Source: Margaritifera margaritifera
Taxonomy: Eukaryota > Mollusca > Bivalvia > Unionida > Margaritiferidae
DNA length: 64,000 bases
Direction: 5' to 3'
Assembly: GCA_029931535.1 (NCBI GenBank)
Contig: JAQPZY010001561.1
Span: 3,589,001 to 3,653,000 of the forward strand
This document shows positions 37,601 to 48,800 of this stretch, piece after piece. Position numbers and translations under genes: made by a program. The stretch's first letter is position 1; every line of letters begins with the position of its first letter. The notes under the pieces are model-generated. The model was not told the DNA's origin and did not search any database. It saw only the letters and a program-made list of their open reading frames with translations.

Positions 37601-38857
37601 TATTAGGAGATCGTCCTATCTGTCTGAATCTGTAGGTATAGGGAGATTGTCCTATCTGTCTGAATCTGTAGGTATAGGAAGATCGTCCTATCTGTCTGAA
37701 TCTGTAGGTTTAGGGAGATCGTCCTATCTGTCTGAATCTGTAGGTTTAGATAGAGCGTCCTATCTGTCTGAATCTGAAGGTATTGGGATATCGTCCTATC
37801 TGTCTGAATATGTAGGTATATGGAGATCATCCTGTCTGTCTGAATCTGTAGGTATACGGATATCGTCCTATCTGTCTGAATCTGTAGGTTTAGGGAGAGC
37901 GTCCTATCTGTCTTAATCTGAAAGTATTGGGATATCGTCCTATCTGTCTGAATCGGTATGTTTATGGAGATCATCCTGTCTGTCTGAATCTGTAGGTATA
38001 AGGATATCGTCCTGTCTGTCTGAATGTGTAGGTATAGATATAGCGTCCTGTCTGTCGGAATCTGTAGGTATTGGGATATAGTCCTGTCTGTCGGAATCTG
38101 TAGGTATAGGGATATCGTCCTGTCTGTCTGAATCTGTAGGTATTGGGATATCGTACTGTCTGTCTGAATCTGTAGGTATTAGGATATCGTCCTGTCTGTC
38201 TGAATCTGTAGGTATTGGGATATCGTACTGTCTGTCTGAATCTGTAGGTATTAGGATATCGTCCTGTCTGTCTGAATCTGTAGGCATTGGGATATCGTTC
38301 TGTCTGTCTGAATCTGTAGGTATTAGGATATCGTCCTGTCTGTCTGAATCTGTAGCTATAAGGATATCGTCCTGTCTGTCTGAATCTGTAGGTATAGGGA
38401 TATCGTCCTGTCTGTCTGAATCTGTAGGTATTGGGATATCGTCCTGTCTGTCTGAATCTGTAGGTATAAGGATATCGTCCTATCTGTCTGAATCTGTAGG
38501 TATTGGGATATCGTCCTGTCTGTCTGAATCTGTAGGTATTGGGATATCGTCCTGTCTGTCTGAATCTGTAGGTATAGGGATATCGGCCTATCTGTCTGAA
38601 TCTGTAGGTATTGGGATATCGTCCTGTCTGTCTGAATCTGTAGGTATTGGGATATCGTACTGTCTGAATCTGTATGTATAGGGATATCGTCCTGTCTGTC
38701 TGAATCTGTAGGTATTGGGATATCGTACTGTCTGAATCTGTAGGTATAAGGATATCGTCCTGTCTGTCTGAATCTGTAGGTATTGGGATATCGTCCTGTC
38801 TGTCTGAATCTGTAGGTATTGGGATATCGTCCTGTCTGTCTGAATCTGTAGGTATAC
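34643..38857. repeat. 36-bp tandem array, about 117 copies, with higher-order structure
   Basis: The 36-bp unit contains TGTCTGAATCTGTAGG and GGGATATCGTCC. Several frames on both strands stay open because 36 is 12 codons, giving frames up to 336 codons that I do not call genes. A rare unit with CGGTATGTTTATGGAGATCA marks a higher-order repeat at 35291, 36047, 36947 and 37955, spacings of 756, 900 and 1008 bp (21, 25 and 28 units). From about 38640 two units are shortened to about 28 bp. Confidence 0.95.
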
Positions 38858-39140
38858 CGAAACCGAAACACAAGATAAGTTGCACTCTTTGAAAGTACTT
38901 AAATGTTATAATCGACCGAAAAGCAAGTTTAGTTCCAAATATGTTTTGAAAGTACTGACAAACAAGTTTAGTTGCACCCATTCAATGATAGTGACTGTGA
39001 CAAAGAACAAAAAAAGATGTCCTTATTTTTTCTAGTCACTATACTAATGCAAAAATCTCTCATAGAAATATGCATTTCAAATGGTTATGAAAGAATACAG
39101 CCAATCAAAACATTTTCACGAGCATATTTTTTTAGCGAAA
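38858..39140. other. Flank of the 36-bp array
   Basis: Two diverged copies of a ~60-bp segment sharing TTTGAAAGTACT and CAAGTTTAGTT lie at 38886-38975. No gene recognised. Confidence 0.5.
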
Positions 39141-40785
39141 CAGTGAAATGTTTGAAAGCCGGAAATTTCCGGTTTTCAGATGGTGTTACGACTCTAGGTC
39201 TTAAAAATATGTAACAGAAAGAAAGTAAAAACCAACAATGTAATTAAACTCACCAAGCAATTTATTTCTAGATTATTAAAATGAAAATTCAAAAAGACAC
39301 CTACAATATTGTGAATTAAAATCAAAATAATCCAATAATCCTAAGTGTCCTAATCACAAGTCCAAAATATAGAATGGTCCGAGTGAATTCAAGTTGCCTT
39401 GAATGTCCTGATGTGCCAGTAGTCGTGAATGTCCTGATTTGTCAGTAGTCTTGAATGTCCTGATATGTCAGAATGATATAATCCAGAATATCTTTGAATG
39501 AATTCACACAAAAATCAAAGTCATCTATCAATCCAAAATGAGGATGAGCACTTTAGTAATTCCAATGAATATTTTAAGTAAATAATTCCTCTCTGAATTT
39601 GCTCGGATTTTCACAACACAACTATAAACATCTGATTATTAAACCAAATTCCTTAAAGACTGATAGTTAGCATAGGAATTAAATAATACTTACCAAACTT
39701 CCTATATATCAACACAGGTCACCTGACAGAATTTTATAGAAATCATATGGCTTACCTGACAAATATCAGTAATCTAGTGGAAAAACTAATCTAATTGAAG
39801 AAAAAAGCAACCGTGACCTCGAATTCTAACTAAACAACTTGTTTACATCCTACAATCAAGAACAAAGTTAAATATGTATGACAAAAGTTAAATATGTAAA
39901 CATTATACATAACAGAAGGTTCTGTTTTTCTTAGTGCTGAAAGAGGTGAGTGCAATCCGGAGCCTTTTTTTTTTAATTAATGCATACATTTTTAGGGCAT
40001 ATTATCAGGAAGGAATTAATATTGTTGCGATTTTTTTTTTATTCACTTCAAAGTCTGCATATTATACCATTTAAAAAACCTCACAAGGTTCACATAGTTA
40101 AAGTAGGTACACATATACATCAATAGTATGATGTATTCAGACAATACATGTGAATAATTACCGTACGGTTAATATAACAACACAAAGAACACAAATTAAT
40201 CGAGATGCACATAGTCTAGTATTACAGGTACAAATTATTTAAGAATACATTAACACAAGTCACTGTCTTGAGAAATATTGATCAAGCGTTGTCCGTTTTG
40301 CTCACTATCACAGCTAACGCTATCAATTTTGGCGAGGGGGGATTTTATTATTATCTTCCTGTAGCGAACTTTATTTAATAGCACATCTGTAATTGCTTGT
40401 TTAATACCATACTTCGAAGGTTTCAATTCATAAACATACAATTGGCTTTGAGATAATTTATTTCGTACCTGTATTAAATGGTTTCATTTGACAGATCACT
40501 CATGCGCGAATACTTAGCCGTTACACCCAAATTAACACGACACGGTGTGCATTACTTGTCAATTAGCAGTAAGGTAAACACGTCCTGTTGTAGGAGGCAG
40601 GTATACATCAAATTTGCAACAAAGGTTCCGAGAATGTCTCTGGTGTTCGGAATTCGAAGGTTCTGGTTTGTAGAGGCTTTTACAACAAATAATTTATATT
40701 TTAAAAAACCTGTTAGAGACCGAAATGTTCGGTTTATAGAGAATACCGGATTGGAGAAGGTCCGGTATATAGAGAAGTTTCACTG
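39141..40785 (-). mobile_element. Candidate decayed pogo/Tigger-like DNA transposon
   Basis: The right end, read on the - strand, begins CAGTGAAACTTCTCTATATA followed by CCGGA, and is followed on the + strand by TA. The proposed left end (39141) begins CAGTGAAATG...GCCGGAAATTTCCGG. The termini are imperfect and the left side lacks a flanking TA. A - strand frame at 40250-40472 (stop at 40250) includes KPSKYGIKQAITDVLLNK, which resembles the N-terminal helix-turn-helix of pogo-like transposases. No catalytic DDD domain is seen. The stretch 39200-40240 shows nothing else. Assignment to this class is inference. Confidence 0.35.
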
Positions 40786-41070
40786 TATAACTGATATATG
40801 ACCGTGTTATTCACGTAAAAAATAAAAAAAATAAAAATAAAAAAAATAAAAAAATTGACAATATGATAGGAGAAATGTAGGGGAGCACAACACTAAATAC
40901 TATGCCTTTAACGTTAATACTGAATTTACGGAATATGCTAAAATGTAATTACGCGAAAAGTTATGATTTACAGGACTGTACTGGAGAACTGAGTGGCCGA
41001 AAGTCGATAAAATCTATAACCGATTAATATGGTCATTGGATCTCAATAAATCACTGCGCCGTAATCCTTT
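40786..41070. other. Intervening A-rich sequence
   Basis: Low-complexity AAAATAAAAA tract at 40818-40855. Nothing else recognised. Confidence 0.6.
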
Positions 41071-41214
41071 GTCTCATTTGAATGCATTAAGACACGAGTG
41101 GTTTTGTCTCATTTTAATGCATTAAGACACGAGTGGTTTTGTCTCATTTGAATGCATTAAGACATGAGTTGTTTTGTCTCATTTGAATGCATTAAGACAA
41201 GAATCGTTTTGTCT
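41071..41214. repeat. 35-bp tandem array, 4 copies
   Basis: Units start at 41071 and 41106 and onward (35-bp period) and contain GTCTCATTTGAATGCATTAA. The last unit is degenerate. Confidence 0.9.
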
Positions 41215-42377
41215 GAATACCGTAATAACCGCTTGGCCTGTGGAAGTGAGACTTCACACAAAATCGAAAACTGTTAAGAAGACGTGTCGATAATGACAAA
41301 ACTGTCCCAATAAACATGGCTAATCCCACTGATTTCTCAGCCAATTTCATGAAGAAATTTTATGTTCTTATCAACTCAAACGTTTCTGAAAATAAGCATA
41401 CAGTGACATAACACTTGAAAGACAGTATGTCTTCCACTGAGAGTAGTTTGCCTGAATTTGATTCCTCCTTGGCGGAAGCTTGATATAGCGCTCCCTTTGG
41501 TTTCCGTATGCGTGTCCGTCCGTACGTTCGTTCACACCCTAGATTAACCTAAATGTCACTTTTTAACGTTCCTTTTCTTTCGGTAGCATTTTATCCCACC
41601 CTCTGCGGATTTCGAATAAAGTTTCAGTATTCACTAATCTTTATCAAGCTAAATAAATGACCATTATTGATGCTCGGGGGTGAGGGGTGGGCGGGGGCTG
41701 GGTGGGGGTTACCATGCAGACCATGCTGAGCCTCTTGTAGCATATTATTTAAAGAATATTATGTGGAAAATAGTTACTTTTTGTTGTATTTAACCAAGTG
41801 AGACCTGGTCACTGCTTGCGACATATACGCGGCTATTATGACCGTGTACAGCATCTCCTCAATTACCACTTCTCAACATTTGCTGTTAAAAATGTGCAGT
41901 TTATCTTAGATAAACAATGACGACCTCTACTCACATGTAATTAACTAATCAACAATTTTTGTCAAACCAAACCGTGACGGAAGCTCGAGTCTCCCTTCGT
42001 ACATCCATCCACTCCATAAACCTCCATTTTAAAGCTTTCCAATTGCCCTCATTCAGGGACGGCTTCGACGTGCAGGCCATGGACAGCGTATTTTACCAGT
42101 CCCAATGGCTTTTATTCCTCACATCTACATAATAAACTAGAATATAAAGATTGCTTTTTTCTAAGACTTCAAATGTAAGGATCCCAAAATGTTTCTTCAT
42201 ACAGTTATAAGTTTCCGTACAAACAAAAGTTCAATACATATTCAATGCTTGACAAAGGATTGTATTCTCATGCCATTTTGGTCCTCTACGATAGGATTAT
42301 GTCGATTTACAATCCTTTATATCAGTGAAGATTTTCCTTAATATCAGGCTTGATATTTTTGGTTACATCTTCAAGTT
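41215..42377. other. Intervening sequence with possible old repeats
   Basis: A segment near 41425-41468 (GTATGTCTTCCACTGAGAG then TTTGCCTGAATTTGAT) resembles the unit of the array at 42378-42860 and may be a distant relative. CCGTCCGTACGTTCG near 41515 recalls the start of the 9640-10350 repeat. No gene was supported. Confidence 0.4.
41676..41708 (+). other. G-rich tract with quadruplex potential
   Basis: Within 33 bp there are five G-runs: GGGGG, GGGG, GGG, GGGGG and, after CT, GGG and GGGGG, with 1-3 base loops. This fits the G3+N1-7 quadruplex pattern. No experimental support. Confidence 0.6.
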
Positions 42378-42860
42378 GAGATGATGTATAATGTTACATG
42401 CCACAATATATCTTCGGATGAGAGTAGTATGCCCATATTTGATCTTTATGTTAATATTTATATTAAGTTATTTAGTTATTTACATTTAGTTATTTATATT
42501 TATATGTATTTGAGGTGACGTATAATGTTACATGACACAATATATATTCAGATGAGAGTAGTATACCCGTATTTCATCTCTATATTTATATTTATATTAA
42601 GTTATTTATATTTATATTTAGTGATTTATATTTATATTTAGTTGAGGTGACGTATAAAGTTACATGCCACATTATATCTTCGGATGAGAGTAGTATACCC
42701 GTATTTGATCTTTATATTTATATTTATATTAAGTTATTTAGTTATTTATATTTATATTAAGTTATTTAGTTATTTATATTTAGTTGAGGTGACGTATAAT
42801 GTTACATGACAGAATATATCTTCGGATGAGAGTAGTATACCCGTATTTGATCTTTTATTC
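42378..42860. repeat. ~132-142 bp tandem repeat, four copies
   Basis: Units start at 42378, 42512, 42644 and 42786. Each has a conserved part (GAGGTGACGTATAATGTTAC ... GATGAGAGTAGTATACCCG) and a variable low-complexity TTTATATT part that accounts for the length differences. Confidence 0.85.
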
Positions 42861-43173
42861 AAGATCCTAACAGTTCTGTTCCACATATCACCATGATAAA
42901 CTTGATAAATTAAGTTTACATCTTATCTCTTTCTTTCTTTCATTATTTTCGTATTTTAGTTCACTATTTATCTCTTTCTTTTTTCATTATTTGAGAATTT
43001 AGTTTACATCTTATGTCATTATTTTTTCATTATTTTAAACTAATTCTTTAAATATTTCAGGCTTCTTAGGAAGGCTGTAAACGTAACATTAGAGAATTTA
43101 AAGTTTTTCTCTTTGTTATTTTTTTTTTATATATTCCAATAACTCCAAAAAAATGTTCCGGACTTCTAAAAAA
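42861..43173. other. Intervening T-rich sequence
   Basis: T-rich, with imperfect repeats of TTTACATCTTAT and TTTCATTATTT. Nothing else recognised. Confidence 0.55.
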
Positions 43174-43503
43174 GACACTAAACGTAATTTTCTTTCATCT
43201 CATAGAGTCGCTAAACGTAAGACCGATTTTTGTTTCATCTCACAGAGTCACTCAACGTAAGATCGATTTTCTTCCATCTCACAAAGTCACTCAACGTAAG
43301 ATCGATTTTTTTTTCATCTCACAGAGTCACTCAACGTAAGATCGATTTTTGTTTCATCTCACAGAGTCGCTCAACGTAAGACCGATTTTTGTTTCATCTC
43401 ACAAAGTCACTCAACGTAAGACCGATTTTTGTTTCATCTCACAGAGTCACTCAACGTAAGATCGATTTTCTTCCATCTCACAAAGTCACTAAACGTAAGA
43501 CCG
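43174..43503. repeat. 39/40-bp tandem array, left segment
   Basis: Units contain CAACGTAAGATCGATTTT or CTAAACGTAAGACCGATTTT with CATCTCACAGAGTCAC. Spacings are 39 or 40 bp depending on an extra T. It is the same family as 46052-46658 but is enriched in the CTCAACG/ATCG variant. A SINE interrupts it at 43504. Confidence 0.9.
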
Positions 43504-43724
43504 GGGACTCCAAGTGGCAGACTGGTCTAAGGCGCTCGCCTTTACAGATCACTGACATCTCGCCTCTGTCCGCGTCGGTTCGAGTCTCGGGTTCGGCCAA
43601 CGTGGGTATGTGAGAAAGTTTGTCAGTATCTTCCCGTGGATCGGTGGTTCTTCCCGGGTTTTCTCGGGTTCTTCCTCCACCAAATATACTGGCCGCCATG
43701 ATAAGCATATCATGTGCTGACAAC
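43504..43724 (+). mobile_element. tRNA-derived SINE, family 1, copy 2, inserted in the 39-bp array
   Basis: Colinear with the SINE at 7021-7256, sharing GGCGCTCGCCTTTACAGATC, GGTTCGAGTCTCGGG and ATATACTGGCCGCCATG. ACGTAAGACCG occurs immediately before (43493-43503) and after (43725-43735), which fits an 11-bp target-site duplication, although the host array contains the same word in every unit. The A box is damaged (GTGGCAGACTGG). Confidence 0.85.
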
Positions 43725-43766
43725 ACGTAAGACCGATTTTCTTTCATCTCATGGAGTCACTAAACG
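43725..43766. repeat. 39-bp array, one unit after the SINE
   Basis: One unit, ACGTAAGACCGATTTTC through GGAGTCACTAAACG, continues the array before unrelated sequence begins at about 43767. Confidence 0.85.
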
Positions 43767-44256
43767 GTTGAACAGTCAACCTGGCGGCAGGGTGTAAACT
43801 GGTGTGAAAATCACTGGGAGAAAAGAACTGGGTTTAATATGATTTAGTTTGTTCTTTGTTAATTCTGTATGCGTAAGGTTTTTATCTGAAACCAGATTGT
43901 TTGGCACTCTGTTAATTTGGAGACAAGAATTATTACTTTTGCTATATTTTGCGTAGTTTATTTTTTATTTTATTTTTTGTCTTCTTCTTTTCCTGTTCAT
44001 GCAATTTGACCCAGATTGTTTTCCTGACCCTAAGAGTAATAGAGCTCTCTCTCTCTCTGTGGCAGTGTCAGCTGGGAGTGCTTTATCGGATGTGGATTTA
44101 CCAAATGAAGTGATGACATGATAACGTAGAGTGCGAAAACTAGAACTGAAACATCTGGGATAATGTGATACCAGTGATAATATACTGTGCTGAACTTAAT
44201 TGTTTTTCGAATATGTTGAGTGGAACGTATTTCCATTATCAAATGCTACCGTTGCC
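43767..44256. other. Left part of a segment inserted in the 39-bp array
   Basis: Not array-like. It may be the 5' untranslated part of the LINE whose ORF remnant starts near 44690. Includes a (CT)n tract at 44046-44057. No gene was supported. Confidence 0.4.
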
Positions 44257-44430
44257 CAGTGGCGTAACGAGGCAAAGTGCCGCCCAGGGCCAACTACCAA
44301 AATTACGCCCCCACTCCATTCGTATTATTTTATGATATATACGGTACTCGTGCCAAATTGCCGATCCCTAGAAAGTGCCGCCCGGGGTCACTGCCCCCTT
44401 CGCACCCCCCCCCCCCTCGCTACGCCACTG
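44257..44430. mobile_element. hAT-type MITE, 174 bp
   Basis: The left end starts CAGTGGCGTAACGA and the right end is TCGCTACGCCACTG, inverted repeats with one mismatch. The flanking 8 bp are CCGTTGCC on the left and CCTTTGCC on the right (7 of 8 identical), matching the 8-bp target duplication of hAT elements. CAGTGGCGTA termini are typical of animal hAT elements. The inside is GC-rich with a C14 run (44405-44416 region) and has no transposase, so it is non-autonomous. Confidence 0.85.
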
Positions 44431-44689
44431 CCTTTGCCAAATCTGCATGCGATGTAGACTCGGATTAAGGGTTAATGGTAATTCAGTACAAGTGTCGCTT
44501 TATCAAATATGCACGTGCGGCCAGTTCGGTTTAACACCGGTCACTCATTATGATTGGTTCCTAGTTTTGTTTATTCCTTTTCAATTCAACAATCGTTCCT
44601 TGTTTTTTAGTGGTACAGGCATGAAAATGAACACCACAAATACGCCTCGAAATATACTTTTTTAACCAATTATACGCAGTTACTGTATT

Positions 44690-45850
44690 GCCACTTATCA
44701 AGAATATTCCATTCGTTTTATTGACATCCCTCTTACTAACTCTTAGTGGGGATATTGAAACAAACCCTGGATCTAAAGAGGACAATGAAATTTCTTGACT
44801 TTGTTTAAATATTAGGAGCATTCGACAAAAACATGATTATTTGGAAAGTATAGCTGAAGTTTTTTCAATTTTATGCTTGAGTGAAACACATTTAAATTCT
44901 AGCATCCATATGGGTAGTTTAAAACTCAATGGTGTTAAAGAACCTTTAGAAAAGACAGAAACTGTCACGGAGGCGGCATCATGGTATACGTTTCTGATAG
45001 ACTAATTAGCAAACGTCTGAACGATTTGAACTTTGTCTGTCATGACATTGAAATATGTGGATTGAGATTGCGTTACCCTCGTATAAAGTAGCCGTAGGGG
45101 TAGGGTATAGATCAGACTACTATCCTACCAGTTTCTGGGAAAGTTTTGAAACTTCAATTTATATCATTAGTGACACGTATAAACATGTTATTAGTATGGG
45201 GGACTATAACACTGATTTACTCAGACCTTCTATTTCGGCAAACGTAATATATGTTATGTCAAGATATAGTCTATGAAATGTGATAATAAACCCTACACAA
45301 AATACTTATACTACCAAAACCTTGCTTGATCCAATCTTTGTAAGTAGTGGTATACTGTACTTCACACTGACATTTTAAAAATTTATAGAGAATTTAGTGA
45401 CCATGATGCTCATAATATAGCAATCAGTGTTAACGTGCACCTCCAAGCGACCTATAAGCGCTGTGTCTGGATTTACAGCAAAGCTGATTTCAACAAATTC
45501 AACGCTATGATAGCAGGGACTAACTGGATAGATCTATTGCTAACACCAAGAGATATTGATGCTGCAACTGATATATTCACAACCAAATTATTAGAATTCT
45601 CAATTTTGTGTATTCCTTCTAAAACTGTAACAATTCACCCAGCTGATAAACCGTGGTTTGATTCCCAATTAAGAATAATGATAAGTATAGTCAACAACGA
45701 AGCGAGTTGATGAGAAAATTACTCTAAGTGCCATATCAGGAAGTTAACTTACATTTACTATTATGGGGAAAGGACGATGCAAATGAAAAATATAGAATTC
45801 TACAACATGTATGCAAATGTGTAACTGATACCGGACGATTTCAATAACTT
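44690..45850 (+). pseudogene. Decayed LINE, endonuclease part of ORF2
   Basis: Broken frames encode, in order, LSGDIETNPGS (N-terminal hallmark of many invertebrate Jockey/CR1-type ORF2 proteins), CLNIRSIRQK, LCLSETHLN (the catalytic Glu of the APE-type endonuclease), HGGGIMVYVSD, and MGDYNTDLL (the GDFN-type catalytic Asp/Asn motif). A frame from 45435 to 45710 then carries ADFNKFNAMIAGTNWIDLL and DKPWFDSQLR, the usual linker before reverse transcriptase. There is an in-frame TGA near 44799 and at least two frameshifts. The RT domain is missing, so the copy is internally deleted or 3'-truncated. Confidence 0.8.
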
Positions 45851-46051
45851 ATTCGAATCGCGAATGCTGTCATTGTGTCCCCCCATCTCTATCTTAGTCT
45901 GTCTCTCTCTGTGTCTCTCTCTCCAATCATTTTTCAATATTAGTCACTGTTGTCATGTTGAAATATTTTGCAATAGTTTTAGGGGTAGGCCTAATTTAAG
46001 TTGTTAGAACTTGTGCCCAATCCCAGTGTATCATGTAAGATATGTTTAAAC
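45851..46051. other. Right part of the inserted segment
   Basis: Includes a TC-rich stretch (45895-45925). Possibly the remnant 3' end of the LINE insertion, since the 39-bp array resumes directly at 46052. Confidence 0.4.
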
Positions 46052-46658
46052 AAAACGTAAGACCGATTTTCTTTCATCTCATAGAGTCATTAAACGTAAG
46101 ACCGATTTTCTTTCATCCCATAAAGTCACTAAACGTAAGACCGATTTTCTTTCATCTCATATAGTCACTAAACGTAAGACCGATTTTCTTTCATCCCATA
46201 AAGTCACTAAACCTAAGACCGATTTTCGTTCATCCATATAGTCACTAAACGTAAGACCGATTTTCTTTCATCTCATAGAGTCACTAAACTTAAGACCGAT
46301 TTTCTTTCATCTCATAGAGTCACTAAACTTAAGACCGATTTTCTTTCATCTCATAGAGTCACTAAACGTAAGACCGATTTTCGTTCATCCATAGAGTCAC
46401 TAAACGTAAGACCGATTTTCTTTCATCTCATAGAGTCACTAAACGTAAGACCAATTTTCTTTCATCTCATAGTCACTAAACGTAAGACCGATTTTCGTAC
46501 ATCCCATAGAGTCACTAAACGTAAGACCGATTTTCTTTCATCTCATAGAGTCACTAAACATAAGACCGATTTTCTTTAATCTCATAGAGTCACTAAACGT
46601 AAGACCGATTTTCTTTCATCTCATAGAGTCACTAAACGTAAGACCGATTTTCTTTCAT
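46052..46658. repeat. 39-bp tandem array, right segment, about 15.5 copies
   Basis: Adjacent units such as those at 46261 and 46300 are 39 bp apart. The core is AAACGTAAGACCGATTTTCT and CATCTCATAGAGTCACT. It belongs to the same family as 43174-43503. Sub-variants include AAACTTAAG and a one-base-shorter CATCCATA unit. Confidence 0.95.
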
Positions 46659-47611
46659 ATTGCAATGTATTATGCACGTACACACTAGTAGAACAGCACA
46701 ACCATTTAAATGAAATAAATATATTTCTTTCAAAAAGATGGTACCTACATGTTGGAGTCAATCTTAAGATGTATCAGTAGTCGTACCTACTAGTATGCAA
46801 CCTATTGTTAAGATCCATCAATTTACTTAACATTCTACTTTGTTGAGACACAAAGGTAATACCCGATTTAAAGCTGCATTATGAAGTTAGGACTATACCA
46901 TAATTTGCGTGCGCATCCAGTTATTAATCTAATTTGACCGATTGCCTTTGTGCTAGGCGCCAATATTTACAACATGGCTGTAAAGAATACGAAACTGAAG
47001 GAAATTTTTAAAGAAAAAGTTATTTGATACATGTAATGGGAGACACGATTTTCAAACACAAATGAATACATTTCAATAAGCCAGATCGGATGATAGCGTC
47101 ACGTTTTAGGACAAATAATCCCTTATCAAAACACGTAGTTATTGATTTGAGATCAATTTCTTTTCTGGTAATTGCATTCGCGGACATATAATATTTTTAA
47201 GTACTTCATAAAGCTTTTGGAATAATGGTTCACGTAATGCTTTCGTTCAATTTAAATTGATCATGCAACAACGCTCGTGTTACATAGTCAAATTCTGCTC
47301 ATATGTCACAGAGAGGCGTAAAAAGGGATTTAAACATCGTTTCTCAAAGATCCCTGCATTTTAATTGTATAGTCTAGAAAACTTTTGTATGTACATAGAT
47401 TCCATTTTGTTTAATTCATACACATATATATTAAGAAACGGATTTTTACGACAAAGTTTCCTAATTACCAAAAATTGGTACATGCTGTATCTACATTATA
47501 GTCTTTATCATCTGATAGAAACTCGCCTGGGGATGCAAAGCTTTGTTTGCTTTAAAATAATCATTGATCTCACATCAGAATATTCTTTGCTCTTTTGTTC
47601 ATTATGAGCAA
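46659..47611. other. Intervening sequence without a recognised gene
   Basis: AT-rich DNA. An 80-codon frame at 47365-47607 has no recognisable domain and no splice support. Confidence 0.55.
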
Positions 47612-47790
47612 GAGGAGCCGCGGTAGCTCAGTTGGTAGAGCGTCGGACTCGTAATCTGGGTTCGATACCTGCCCATGCCAGCCTCAGTCAGCTGCGTCGG
47701 TGTGTTCTTGGGATAGGCACTTATCTCCCATTTCCACGGCATGATCTAGCCAATAATGTGTTAAAAGTGCCGTTAATACCAACAAAAACA
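47612..47790 (+). mobile_element. tRNA-derived SINE, family 3
   Basis: The head GGTAGCTCAGTTGGTAGAGC is a near-perfect A-box region. It is followed by GGACTCGTAATC (anticodon-arm-like) and GGGTTCGATACC (B box). The tRNA-unrelated body (GTGTTCTTGGGATAGGCAC) ends in GCCGTTAATACC-AACAAAAAC. The head resembles a Thr-type tRNA, but the acceptor arms do not pair cleanly and the element continues for about 100 bp, so I call a SINE. Confidence 0.75.
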
Positions 47791-48716
47791 AATCATGTAA
47801 TCAAAATTAAATAATTAGCCCTTCACTTACATCCTCGCTGGATCTTTCGTATAAACTTTGATTTAACAGTTGATATACCAAGATTTGAAATAAAAAATGT
47901 TTCTTGTTTTTAAAAAAAATGAAATAGACATTTCAAATGGAGATGAAAGAGAAGTCGTCCACGACGCCATAGAGTTCTTCGTGACAGACATTGTTTTGTT
48001 TTATACATTTAGCTGAGTGGCATTACTTTTGATATAAATCTTGAGGGTTTGATTTTGAACTTAGTTTGCTCTCAAAGCTGAAACATGTCTTTAAAAAATG
48101 TACAGAGAAAATTCTTCCACTGTATTAATTTGGCCTTGATTACATCAATAGACATAAAGCAAATATAAGTGACTTGTCCAATTTATATCCAATTCATGTT
48201 GCATTCAGTCAGGTGAAATAACGTAATCCCTTCAGATTCTTATTTTGTTTAAGGTGCACTTGCAAAGGTTAGATTCAGTAAAGGAACAAAGTCTGACAGA
48301 CCCGATTCAGTTCTTCTATCACAATCCTGTAAATATTCGTTTTCTTTTGTCATTTTAAAGCTTAATAATGTATTCTAGCATCCTTTCTTTGGACATAAAA
48401 CGTAGAAGTGCACATAAAATAGCTATTTCATTGTAAGAGCTAAAATTGCAGTACAGTTTATTTATTACTTACGTTAGACATAGATCACAAGTCGTTGTCT
48501 GCAGACAGGTACATGTGCTTGCGCGAATGACTGGTTACTAGATTATACATATTTAGTTCTTGCAAACGGAACGTGATTATTACATCCTTTCCGTCATATT
48601 GATTTTTAATAGGAATTCTTAATAAATTTATTCCAGCAAGATTTGCTTCCTCTGGGTGCTCTTCTTATAAAAAGAAATAACCTTATTTATAAACAGATTC
48701 CTGGCAAACGATTTTT

Positions 48717-48720
<4 letters not shown>
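47791..48720. other. Intervening sequence without a recognised gene
   Basis: AT-rich. No exon or transposon terminus recognised. Confidence 0.55.

Positions 48721-48798
<78 letters not shown>
48721..48798. repeat. (AT)n microsatellite
   Basis: 39 uninterrupted AT dinucleotides. Confidence 0.98.

Positions 48799-48800
<2 letters not shown>

Noticed and set aside
34544..38981. Several 100-340 codon frames on both strands in the 36-bp array
   Set aside because: Unit length is a multiple of three and the unit has no stops in several frames on either strand.
47612..47690. Functional tRNA-Thr-like gene
   Set aside because: Good A and B boxes, but the arms do not pair cleanly and a SINE body follows.
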